The notes beneath the pieces are model-generated. The model was not told where the DNA came from and ran no database searches. It saw only the letters and a program-made list of their open reading frames with translations. A stretch of 15,374 nucleotides of DNA from assembly GCA_002500925.1 (NCBI GenBank), contig DLTN01000015.1:4530-19903 (forward strand), written 5' to 3'. The DNA is from Gemmatimonadales bacterium UBA7835 (GTDB lineage Bacteria; Gemmatimonadota; Gemmatimonadetes; Longimicrobiales; Gaopeijiaceae). Below, one piece after another: positions 7,684-15,041 of the stretch. Within the stretch, counting starts at the first letter, position 1, and every line of letters starts with the position of its first letter. The translations under genes were made by a program, and so were the position numbers.

Positions 7684-8120
7684 GGATGAGCCTAGTGTTG
7701 AGTTGACCGTTGAGGTATGGCCTAAAAGAGTGCACGGATTGGGGCGGTTCTGGGGCCTGATTGCCTGCACACGTTACGTTACTAGAAAGATTCAGAGTGT
7801 GTATTCCGTCGCATGTTCGTCCGATATTCGCGGGTGAACCCTTAAACCGTGTAATTTGGGCTAGTGCGTTGCTCATCGAAGAAAACAATACCGCTGGCGC
7901 GAGGAGTTGGAAGTTGCCAACCTAACTACCACTGTGTAGGCGAAAAAGTGGCGGGCACTGCAACCTTCCTGTGTGCCAAAATGGCAGCAAGATCTGCACT
8001 TACGGCACAAAATCCCCTCTAAAACGTGGCACGCATCTCGCTAATGAGTTCCACTACCATACAAAGCTCTGCCCCGGTCTTGACCACGAGCCTCTACCCA
8101 GAACCAAAGGCTCCGAGATA
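7684..8120. other. Divergent intergenic region between GGT-like gene and lon
   Basis: These 437 bp hold the presumed promoters of the GGT-like gene (leftward) and lon (rightward). The lon frame is open upstream to 7971, but the peptide there is rich in Cys, His and Lys and looks nothing like a Lon N-terminus, so I treat it as untranslated. Two short perfect inverted repeats stand out: GTTGG-N6-CCAAC at 7906-7921 and TGCCA-AAA-TGGCA at 7974-7986. I see no CIRCE element (TTAGCACTC-N9-GAGTGCTAA), and no -35/-10 pair good enough to call. No RNA gene was recognised. Confidence 0.5.
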
Positions 8121-10649
8121 ATGGAGAACGAAGCACTGATGTCTGAGCGTTTTACGCTTCCGGTTTTACCCCTTCGCGACACTGTTGTTTATCCAGGGGT
8201 CGCAGTCCCAATTTCTGCAGGTCGGCCTGGAACGGTAGAAGCTGTTCAAGAGGCCTTGGATGGAGATCGCAGACTTTTTGCGGTCGCGCAAACAGAAAAT
8301 GTTGACGATCCGACTCCGGAGTACCTTTACACGATTGGGACTGTGGTCCGAATCATCCAGACACACCGGGTCCGGGGTGGCGTTCAGCTCCTAGTTCAGG
8401 GGGAAGGCCGAGCCCAAGCGATATCGTATGATGAGGAAGGAGAGGCGATGCTTCAAGCCGTCCTCCTAGAAATGAAAACAATGGAGCCGAGGGCCAATCA
8501 GGATCCTGGCTTCCAAGCATTAGATCAGGAGTTACGAGATCGGGCGGCGGAACTAGGCACCAGGAGAGGGGTTCCGGCGGAGGCGCTGAACCAACTGATC
8601 CAAGGAGTGGACGAGTCGGGTCCTTTTGCGGACCTCGTTGCGTTTTATCTCGAACTCGAAACGCCTGACAAGCAGGAACTTCTTGAGTTGCTTGACGACG
8701 AAGAGAGGATGCGAGCCTGCCTACTAGCAGTTGAGCGAGAGCTAGCTCGGCTAGATGCTCAAGAGGACATCCAAGCGAAGGTGCAATCGGAGCTTGGAGA
8801 GCGCCAACGAGAGATGTTACTTCGTGAACAACTTAAGGCCATTCAAAAGGAGCTTGGAGAAGAGGAGGAACGGGACGACGTAGAGGAGATGAGAAATCGC
8901 ATCTCGGAACTCGAGCTTTCTGAGGAGCAGCGAAGTGAGGTAGATCGGGAGTTGCGGCGACTTGAGCGCACGAGCCCTCAGTCCGCCGAATACCAAGTGA
9001 TCCGAACGTTCCTCGAGTGGGTCACAGAACTCCCATGGAACGAGAGGTCTGAGGAAGAGATCGACCTCGAGGCGGCCGAGCAGATCTTAAATGATGATCA
9101 CTACGGCCTCGAAGATGTAAAGGATCGCGTACTCGAGTTCCTTGCGGTGCGGAAGCTGGCACTGGATCGGGCTGCTGCGGAAGGCAAGGAAGCGGAAGAT
9201 GATGTGGCAGAGGTCGGCGCAGTCTCCGCTGGGCGTGGACCGATCTTGCTGTTCGTGGGCCCCCCAGGGGTGGGAAAGACGTCGATTGCGCAGTCTATAG
9301 CTAGATCACTTGGCAGGGAGTATGTCCGAATCTCACTTGGTGGTGCGCGGGATGAGGCAGATATTCGGGGCCATAGGCGCACTTATGTGGGGGCCATGCC
9401 AGGTCGCATCATCCAAGGGATGCGTCAAGCGAAGTCCAAAAACCCAGTTTTCCTGTTGGATGAGGTTGATAAGCTTGGTGTTTCTTTTCAGGGAGACCCT
9501 AGCTCGGCGCTACTCGAAGTCCTCGACCCAGCACAAAACTCGACTTTCGTCGATAATTACTTGGGGATCCCGTTCGACCTTTCAGAGGTGCTTTTTGTTG
9601 CGACCGCAAATTACCGGGACCGCATACCTGGTCCGCTGCTGGATCGAATGGAGCGAGTAGATTTTTCTGGATATACAGAGGCAGAAAAGCTCGAAATCGT
9701 GAAGCGTTATCTGCTTCTCCGACAGAGGGAGGAGAATAGTCTCACAGAAGACGAACTTCACATGCGAGACGAGGCTATTCTAACGATAGTGCAGAATTAC
9801 ACGCGTGAAGCTGGGGTTCGGCAGCTTGAGCGTGAGGTTGGGAAGTTCGCACGTAAGGTTGCTCGACGGATTGCTGGGGGTAAACTCAAAAAGATTGACG
9901 CTTCAGCTGCTGATGTTCGCGAGATTTTGGGTCGTCCACGGGTCCATCCCGAACGGATGGCAGAGCATGACACGCTCGGGGTCGCAACAGGTATGTTTTA
10001 CACCCCTATGGGCGGCGATATCATGTTCGTTGAGGCCAGCGTGATGCCCGGCGAAGCGGGTTTTGTACTAACGGGCCAACTGGGTGACGTGATGAAGGAG
10101 TCTGGCCGAGCAGCACTTTCGTTCTCTAAGGCAAACGCAAAACATTTGGGGATTCCTGAGGACAGCTTGAACGGTCGTGAGGTTCATATCCACGTTCCTG
10201 CGGGGGCTATCCCGAAAGACGGACCGTCGGCTGGCATCACGATGGCGACCGCACTCGTCTCAGCCGTCTCGGGACGTAAGGTGCGCAGAGATGTAGCGAT
10301 GACGGGTGAGTTAACTCTGACAGGCCGCGTACTTCCGATCGGTGGTGTGAAGGAAAAGGTACTGGGGGCGGTCCGGGCGGGGATTAGCGAGGTCATTGTT
10401 CCGATCGATAATGAGGCGGATCTCGATGATATACCTCCTGATGTGCGGGAGGTCGTGACGTTCCATCTCGCTGAGACGCTAGACGATGTGATCGCAATAG
10501 CTCTGTCGGACGGGAAAAGCCAGCGGACTAGTAGAAAGTCATCCGGAGCGCGGAAGCCCGTGAAGAAAAAGGCGAGTGCAGAAAAAAAGACAGCCAAGAA
10601 AAGAAAAGTCACTAGAAAGCCCGCTGTTGCCGAGGGTCACCCCAGATAG
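8121..10649 (+). CDS. lon: ATP-dependent protease Lon (LonA type) with basic C-terminal tail
   Basis: An 842-residue LonA protease that unfolds and degrades damaged and regulatory proteins in the cytoplasm. The N-terminal substrate-binding domain starts at about residue 12 (LPVLPLRDTVVYPG) and is followed by a charged coiled-coil stretch rich in Glu and Arg. The AAA+ domain has Walker A GPPGVGKT (380-387) and Walker B VFLLDEVDK. The protease domain has the catalytic dyad S703 (KDGPSAG) and K746 (GGVKEK), 43 residues apart as in E. coli Lon. Residues 799-842 form an added tail with about 18 Lys/Arg in 44 residues. Start: ATG 8121 has AAGG about 10 nt upstream; ATG 8139 also has a GGAG and is a real alternative. 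It is a single gene, convergent with selD. The long upstream region suggests its own control. Confidence 0.96.
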   Translation: MENEALMSERFTLPVLPLRDTVVYPGVAVPISAGRPGTVEAVQEALDGDRRLFAVAQTENVDDPTPEYLYTIGTVVRIIQTHRVRGGVQLLVQGEGRAQAISYDEEGEAMLQAVLLEMKTMEPRANQDPGFQALDQELRDRAAELGTRRGVPAEALNQLIQGVDESGPFADLVAFYLELETPDKQELLELLDDEERMRACLLAVERELARLDAQEDIQAKVQSELGERQREMLLREQLKAIQKELGEEEERDDVEEMRNRISELELSEEQRSEVDRELRRLERTSPQSAEYQVIRTFLEWVTELPWNERSEEEIDLEAAEQILNDDHYGLEDVKDRVLEFLAVRKLALDRAAAEGKEAEDDVAEVGAVSAGRGPILLFVGPPGVGKTSIAQSIARSLGREYVRISLGGARDEADIRGHRRTYVGAMPGRIIQGMRQAKSKNPVFLLDEVDKLGVSFQGDPSSALLEVLDPAQNSTFVDNYLGIPFDLSEVLFVATANYRDRIPGPLLDRMERVDFSGYTEAEKLEIVKRYLLLRQREENSLTEDELHMRDEAILTIVQNYTREAGVRQLEREVGKFARKVARRIAGGKLKKIDASAADVREILGRPRVHPERMAEHDTLGVATGMFYTPMGGDIMFVEASVMPGEAGFVLTGQLGDVMKESGRAALSFSKANAKHLGIPEDSLNGREVHIHVPAGAIPKDGPSAGITMATALVSAVSGRKVRRDVAMTGELTLTGRVLPIGGVKEKVLGAVRAGISEVIVPIDNEADLDDIPPDVREVVTFHLAETLDDVIAIALSDGKSQRTSRKSSGARKPVKKKASAEKKTAKKRKVTRKPAVAEGHPR

Positions 10650-10747
10650 CGGGTCGCTCGCCTTTAAAGCTGGTGATTATGACCGTGTGCGGGAGGGGTT
10701 CCGGAGAATTGCTGGGAATCGTCGCAGTGGAACCTGCGTTTTCCGAT

Positions 10748-11809
10748 CTAGATGACTTCGATCGTGCCGGCTTGACCTTGGACTACACGACCAATAACCG
10801 CAGCTGTGCATGATGTTTTTTCGAGGCCGTCCTCAACGTCCTTGAGTATCTCTTGGGGAACTGACATCAAAAGACCACCTGACGTCTGAGCATCAGACAA
10901 AAGGATCTTCGTCACTTCGTCTACCGAGGGCGAGAAGTGCACGTCAGATGCTAGGTCTGCGAGGTTACGCTTTGATCCACCGGGTACATGACCAGCTTCT
11001 GCAAGCATCTTCGCTCCTGGTAACACCGGGACCGCGTTGGCGTTCAGTTTCGCAGATGCTTTTGAGGCGCGCATAAGGCCTCGAAGGTGCCCTAGGAGTC
11101 CGAATCCTGTTACGTCCGTCGCTGCCGTGACCCCGTTGGTGACCATGACATTAGCAGCATCGGCATTCAGTTGAGTCATGAAGCCGACGGCACTTTTGAT
11201 GACATTTTCAGGGGCCTCACCATTCTTGATTGCTGTCGCGATTACACCAGAACCGATCGGCTTGGTCAGTACCAGCGCATCTCCCGCCCCAGCCGAGGCG
11301 TTAGTCACCATTCGGGTAGGATCAACTTCACCGATTGCGACAAGTCCGTATTTTGGCTCGGCGTCGTCAATGCTGTGTCCACCAAGAGTTGGCACCCCCA
11401 CCGATGACGTCACGGCTGACGCCCCCCGTATTATTTCGTCCAGGATTCCCTCGGTCAGCAGATGTCTCGGAAATCCAACAAGATTTAGGACAAAAAGTGG
11501 TTTTGCCCCCATTGCGTATATGTCCGAGAGGGCGTTTGTGGCAGCTATACGACCGAAGTCATATGGGTCGTCGACTATGGGCGTGAAGAAGTCGGCGGTT
11601 ACCACCAGTGCACGATCATCGGTGAGGCGGTAAACGGCAGCGTCGTCCCCTGTGGCGTGGCCGACAAGAACGTTTCGATCTTCGACTGGAAGCACGTGAC
11701 GCAGAACTTGCGCCAGCTCGGACATACCGAGTTTACACGCTCAACCGGCCCCATGACTGAGCTGGGACAGCCGGATCTCCGGTCTTTTGTCCCTAGGCTG
11801 ACTGGTCAT
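10748..11809 (-). CDS. selD: Selenide, water dikinase (selenophosphate synthetase), selenocysteine-containing
   Basis: SelD makes selenophosphate from selenide and ATP, the selenium donor for selenocysteine and selenouridine. The plain open frame starts at ATG 11725 (325 residues) and lacks the catalytic N-terminus. Reading on upstream in the same frame crosses one TGA (11743-11741) and reaches ATG 11809, preceded by AAGGAG at a 5-nt distance. The full product has 353 residues, close to the 347 of E. coli SelD. The bridged segment reads SHGAG-U23-A-C-K26-LG, so TGA sits at the position of E. coli Cys17 and K26 matches the essential Lys20. Further family motifs are GDDAAV (54-59), TADFFTPIVDDPYDFGRIAA, GGHSID and DVTGFGLLGH. 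A hairpin suited to a SECIS lies just after the TGA. The gene is convergent with lon and divergent from the SirB1-like gene. An authentic Sec codon is far more likely than a nonsense mutation. Confidence 0.93.
11717..11731 (-). promoter_or_regulatory. Putative bacterial SECIS hairpin in selD mRNA
   Basis: In the selD transcript, 9 nt after the UGA codon, CUCGG pairs perfectly with CCGAG around the loop UAUGU. The loop contains a GU, a feature of loops bound by SelB in E. coli. A further GCG (11740-11738) just after the UGA can pair with a CGC beyond the hairpin, closing an internal loop. In bacteria the SECIS lies inside the coding region at about this distance from the UGA. The pairing is directly visible; SelB binding is inference. 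Confidence 0.7.
11741..11743 (-). other. selD: In-frame TGA read as selenocysteine (Sec23 of SelD)
   Basis: On the minus strand this TGA follows GGT and precedes GCG TGT AAA, giving G-U-A-C-K. SelD proteins carry Cys or Sec exactly here, three residues before the essential Lys. The frame is coding on both sides: the upstream 22 codons contain the conserved SHGAG and have a strong ribosome binding site. Recoding is inferred from motif, frame and hairpin. Confidence 0.9.
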
Positions 11810-11814
11810 GCAAT

Positions 11815-11820
11815 CTCCTT
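11815..11820 (-). promoter_or_regulatory. Shine-Dalgarno AAGGAG that fixes the selD start at 11809
   Basis: On the minus strand AAGGAG is followed by ATTGC and ATG (11809-11807), an almost ideal ribosome binding site. By contrast, the sequence before the internal ATG 11725 has no purine-rich site; it is the Sec/SECIS region. This supports translation beginning upstream of the in-frame TGA. Confidence 0.85.
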
Positions 11821-11946
11821 GGTTGACTTAAGTGTCGCTTCCGAAGCATAAAGTCTCTCGGAAACACGACCGCGTCCACGGGTAAGCAATGCGCTCAAGG
11901 CTCTAAGGACAAATTTGACAGCCTAGTCTAGACGAAAGCGAATCGC

Positions 11947-12801
11947 GTGAGCACACGAAAACAACAGTCACGAACTTCACTAGCCGAAGAGCTATCTCGC
12001 TCTGAGGCCGAGCTCAATCTTGGGAGGGCGTGTCTTCTGATCGCTGCGGAGGAGTACTCACAACTTTCGGTAGATCTTTACCTAGCTCGGCTTGACCAGG
12101 TAGCGGAAGAGGTGAAAGACCGACTCGCTAACGAGACCGCTCCGCTCGTGGTTCTCCACGATCTGGTGAAGACCCTTTACGAGCGAAGGCAGTATGGGGG
12201 CAATCGGACGGCCTACTACGATCCAAGGAACTCCTTTCTTAATGATGTACTAGATCGCGGCATGGGAATCCCACTCACGCTAGGGATCGTGCTATTGGAA
12301 ATCGGATGGCGCCTCGACCTAGCCCTCGAGGGCGTAAATTTCCCAGGACACTTTCTTGTACGATACGTGGGCAGTGAGGTGAGGTTGTTGATCGACCCAT
12401 TTAATGGGGGGAGGATCCGCTTTGAGGATGAGGCGCAAGATCTCCTCGATCAGGGCTACGGTGGGGCCGTGGCGATGCGAGAGAAATTCCTGCGACCAGC
12501 GTCGAAGAAAGACATGCTCGCAAGACTCCTGACGAACTTAAAAGGGATTTACGGTAACATCGGTGATGATCGCCGTGCTCTAGGAGTTGTGGAGCGCCTG
12601 ATGATGATTTCTCCAACTTCTCCATTGGAGAGTCACTCCAGGGGCATACTGCTCGCTCGGTTGGGCAGACACACGGACGCGGCGAATCAACTTGAAGCCT
12701 ATCTCCGGATCTCACCATCTGCTAATGATTGGACACACGTACGGGAGCTTGTGCGAGAGCTTCGTGAAGGACGATATGAGGGGGGAGAAGATTTGAAATG
12801 A
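11947..12801 (+). CDS. SirB1-like transglutaminase-fold/TPR protein
   Basis: A 284-residue protein of the SirB1 group: an N-terminal transglutaminase-like domain followed by a TPR-like C-terminus. The best landmarks are YYDPRNSFLNDVLDRGMGIP (SirB1 proteins have N-S-[FY]-L-N-x-V-L-x-x-x-x-G-I-P), LTLGIVLLEIGWRL, and GVNFPGHFLVRY with its conserved G-H. The C-terminal helices (LTNLKGIYGNIGDDRRALGVVERLM, shown here in part: LTNLKGIYGN to VVERLM, then SRGILLARLG) fit tetratricopeptide repeats. No classical Cys-His-Asp transglutaminase triad is obvious, so it may be a binding rather than an enzymatic domain. The biochemical role of the family is unsettled. GTG 11947 is the first start after an in-frame TAG at 11929-11931; its Shine-Dalgarno is weak. 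Its stop overlaps the start of the YgfZ gene by ATGA, so the two are probably translated together. Confidence 0.8.
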   Translation: MSTRKQQSRTSLAEELSRSEAELNLGRACLLIAAEEYSQLSVDLYLARLDQVAEEVKDRLANETAPLVVLHDLVKTLYERRQYGGNRTAYYDPRNSFLNDVLDRGMGIPLTLGIVLLEIGWRLDLALEGVNFPGHFLVRYVGSEVRLLIDPFNGGRIRFEDEAQDLLDQGYGGAVAMREKFLRPASKKDMLARLLTNLKGIYGNIGDDRRALGVVERLMMISPTSPLESHSRGILLARLGRHTDAANQLEAYLRISPSANDWTHVRELVRELREGRYEGGEDLK

Positions 12802-13934
12802 CCGAGTCTCCAAAGATGAACAGCGCTCTCTCGGCTGATCTTTTAGAGGTGGGTGGCGTGGTGACGGAGTACCATGGCCGAACCCTTGTCCGTCACTTCG
12901 GAGATCCTGCCGCCGAATATGTTGCTGCGACAGAGGCAGCAGCTGTGTTCGATCGGAGCCACAGGGCTCGATTAACGGTATCTGGAAGATCCCCAGGCCA
13001 GATGCTCACTGGTCTGCTGACCGGTCGAATACCTAAGACACCAGCAAGTGACGGCTCCGTTACCAGTGGTACCGGAACTTATCATGCAGTTCTAACCGCC
13101 AAGGGAAAGATGATTTCTGATCTCTGGGCGTACAGGTTAGGGAATGAGGAGAAGGAGGTATATCTGCTGGACGTGCCAGTAGCTGGTTTGTCCGGGTTAC
13201 GAGAGCATCTCAAGAGGTTTTTGCCACCGCGGTTGGCCACAGTTAGTGACGTTTCGACTGAGACCGCTGCCATCTCTGTAGTTGGGCCGGACTCTATGCT
13301 GATGCTTGGAAGACTGGCTCTTGGTCTCCGTGTCGATCCGGGCTCTCTCGCTACGGCGGACGAGGGTGCCTGGTTCTGTTCGGGCGTTCCAGATTCAGGC
13401 TCAGGTTTTGCACTAGATGGAATAATGGTAGTTCGGACCGAGGAGGTCTGGCCCAATGCTTGGACTGTTTATGGTCCAGCAGATGCGGTTCGTGCGCTTT
13501 GGCGCGCGCTAGCGGCGCAAGGGATAAAGCTTTCTGGCCTTGGCGTTTGGACCACCCTGCGTGTTGAGGCAGGAAGACCAGTCTTTGGCACTGATATGGA
13601 TGAAAAGACGTTACCGCCCGAAGTCGGCGTTTTGGAGAGGGCTATCGATCACACGAAGGGCTGCTATACGGGTCAAGAAGTCATAGTCCGTATCCGAGAC
13701 CGAGGCCACGTGAACAAACATCTTCGTCTGCTGGACTTAGGTGATATCCCTGCCCCCCGCCGTGGCGCGGAGCTCCTGGCGTCTGATGGGTCTGGTAAGG
13801 TCGTGGGAAACCTCACTTCGGTGGTTCAGTCGCCGCGGGCCCACAGTGTTGTTGCACTGGGATATGTGAGGAGAGGAGTCAGCACCGTGTTATTGGGCGA
13901 TCGCTCAGTAGTGGTTGATGAGGTCAAAGACTGA
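12798..13934 (+). CDS. ygfZ: YgfZ/GcvT-family folate-binding protein (Fe-S cluster maintenance)
   Basis: A 378-residue protein of the YgfZ family, related in fold to the glycine-cleavage T protein. YgfZ proteins bind folate and support assembly or repair of certain Fe-S enzymes, including the tRNA methylthiotransferase MiaB in E. coli. The diagnostic motif KGCYTGQE is at 287-294, with the conserved Cys at 289. The N-terminal half has the GcvT-like pattern with FDRSHRARLTVSGR. The protein is somewhat longer than the roughly 326 residues of E. coli YgfZ. Start ATG 12798 overlaps the upstream stop (ATGA) and has GGGGGAG about 10 nt before it. Aminomethyltransferase (GcvT) is the alternative, but the KGCYxGQE motif favours YgfZ. 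Its role may tie in with Fe-S enzymes such as MutY and ETF-QO; that is only a general connection. Confidence 0.85.
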   Translation: MTESPKMNSALSADLLEVGGVVTEYHGRTLVRHFGDPAAEYVAATEAAAVFDRSHRARLTVSGRSPGQMLTGLLTGRIPKTPASDGSVTSGTGTYHAVLTAKGKMISDLWAYRLGNEEKEVYLLDVPVAGLSGLREHLKRFLPPRLATVSDVSTETAAISVVGPDSMLMLGRLALGLRVDPGSLATADEGAWFCSGVPDSGSGFALDGIMVVRTEEVWPNAWTVYGPADAVRALWRALAAQGIKLSGLGVWTTLRVEAGRPVFGTDMDEKTLPPEVGVLERAIDHTKGCYTGQEVIVRIRDRGHVNKHLRLLDLGDIPAPRRGAELLASDGSGKVVGNLTSVVQSPRAHSVVALGYVRRGVSTVLLGDRSVVVDEVKD

Positions 13935-13947
13935 AATGCAACCTTAA

Positions 13948-13977
13948 GTCACTCGGCGTTGAGCGCGCGGTAGTGAC
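13948..13977. terminator. Weak inverted repeat between convergent genes
   Basis: GTCACT (13948-13953) and AGTGAC (13972-13977) can pair across an 18-nt GC-rich loop, in the 55-bp gap where the ygfZ and ypdA-like genes converge. There is no T tract. The site is suitable for a terminator but the structure is weak. Confidence 0.2.
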
Positions 13978-13989
13978 CACAACCTTTAC

Positions 13990-14979
13990 TTAGACAGATT
14001 GAGCGAGACGGTCAGAGACGATCAAATGTCCGTGTTCCCGACCGTTTTCAATGAAGATTTTGTTTGCGTTATGGCCTGCGGCGATCACCCCAGCGATATA
14101 CAGTCCGGGGACATCAGTCATCATGTTATCCTTGTCGTGACAGGGGATGCCCGTCTCTTCGTCGATTGATACGCCAAGCATGGCGAGCTGCTTATGGTCC
14201 GATTGCCAGCCTGTCATCGCGACGACAAAATCGTTTTGGATTTCCGTCTCGGCACCATTCTCTTCAGACCGCAAAACCACAGTCGACGGTTTGACTTCGG
14301 CCACTCTATGCTTCCAGTACACCGGGATTTCACCACGATCCAGACGATTGTTGATGTCTGGTATGACCCATGGCTTCACGCCCCGATCTATTGTGTTCCC
14401 AAAGTGAACGAGACTGACGCGCACACCGTTTCGATACATCTCTAGAGCCGCCTCTACTGCAGAGTTTCCAGCGCCTACGACAAGAACCTTCTGATCGAAG
14501 TAAGGATAGGGCTCGTGATAGTAGTGTTTGACTTTGTCCAGTTCTTCCCCGGGGACATCTAGATAGTTCGGGGTCTGGAAGCCACCGGTCGCGACGACCA
14601 CGGCGGCACTCTTATGATCATAGACCGACCCATCGTTCTTACTAGTTTGGACCAAGAAATTGCCTTGCTCTCCGGAAATCGAGGTCACCTCCTCGTATTG
14701 GTAAACGTCGAGGCTCCAGTGTTGAACGACCCTTCGGTAGTATGCCAGGGCTTCACGACGGGTGGGCTTTGCATCTGGAATTGTGAATGGAACACCCCCT
14801 ACCTCCAGCATTGTAGCCGCGCTGAAGAACGTCATGTAGTGCGGATAGCTCAGCAGTGAGTTTGTGATTGCTCCCCGGTCGAACAGGGCACACTCAAGTC
14901 CGGCCTTCGCGGCAGCAGCTCCGACGGCGATCCCGCACGGCCCGGCGCCTACTACAATCAATTCATATCTGTCATTCAT
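13990..14979 (-). CDS. ypdA: YpdA-family FAD/NADPH disulfide reductase (putative bacillithiol disulfide reductase)
   Basis: A 329-residue flavoprotein with two Rossmann motifs: GAGPCG (11-16) for FAD, with the characteristic Cys15, and GAGNSAVEAALE (169-180) for NADPH. ATGGFQTPN (130-138) lies between them and GLYIAGVIAAGHNANKIFIE is near the C-terminus. There is no CxxC as in thioredoxin reductase. The Cys inside the FAD glycine motif is the hallmark of YpdA, which in Firmicutes reduces bacillithiol disulfide with NADPH. If the function holds, the cell uses bacillithiol or a similar low-molecular-weight thiol; bshA, bshB and bshC are not in the window. Start ATG 14979 has only a poor Shine-Dalgarno. 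The gene is divergent from the small gene at 15042 and convergent with ygfZ. A thioredoxin reductase-like enzyme of another specificity is the alternative. Confidence 0.85.
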   Translation of the reverse strand: MNDRYELIVVGAGPCGIAVGAAAAKAGLECALFDRGAITNSLLSYPHYMTFFSAATMLEVGGVPFTIPDAKPTRREALAYYRRVVQHWSLDVYQYEEVTSISGEQGNFLVQTSKNDGSVYDHKSAAVVVATGGFQTPNYLDVPGEELDKVKHYYHEPYPYFDQKVLVVGAGNSAVEAALEMYRNGVRVSLVHFGNTIDRGVKPWVIPDINNRLDRGEIPVYWKHRVAEVKPSTVVLRSEENGAETEIQNDFVVAMTGWQSDHKQLAMLGVSIDEETGIPCHDKDNMMTDVPGLYIAGVIAAGHNANKIFIENGREHGHLIVSDRLAQSV

Positions 14980-15041
14980 TGCATCACGTTACCCCATCCT
15001 CAACATCTGTTCCAGCTTGTCAATAATTAGCAGAATTCATC

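Noticed and set aside
7684..7770. Upstream ATG 7770 for the GGT-like gene
   Set aside because: It would put 29 polar residues in front of a clear signal peptide that begins at ATG 7683.
7971..8120. 50-residue N-terminal extension of Lon
   Set aside because: The frame is open but the peptide is unlike any Lon N-terminus, and the family start motif follows ATG 8121 directly.
10650..10747. GGTTCC/GGAACC repeat between lon and selD as a terminator
   Set aside because: Only 6 bp with a long loop and no T tract; not convincing.
10748..11725. selD as a 325-residue gene starting at ATG 11725
   Set aside because: This start removes the catalytic SHGAG-U-ACK segment, has no ribosome binding site, and lies in the SECIS-like loop. 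ATG 11809 with AAGGAG and TGA read as Sec explains the region better.
11741..11743. Nonsense mutation making selD a pseudogene
   Set aside because: TGA falls exactly at the catalytic Cys/Sec codon, both flanks are conserved, and the rest of the gene is intact. A random stop at that codon is unlikely.
11915..11946. TTGACA at 11915-11920 as the promoter of the SirB1-like gene
   Set aside because: The -35 match is perfect, but no acceptable -10 occurs at 16-18 bp and the start codon is too close.
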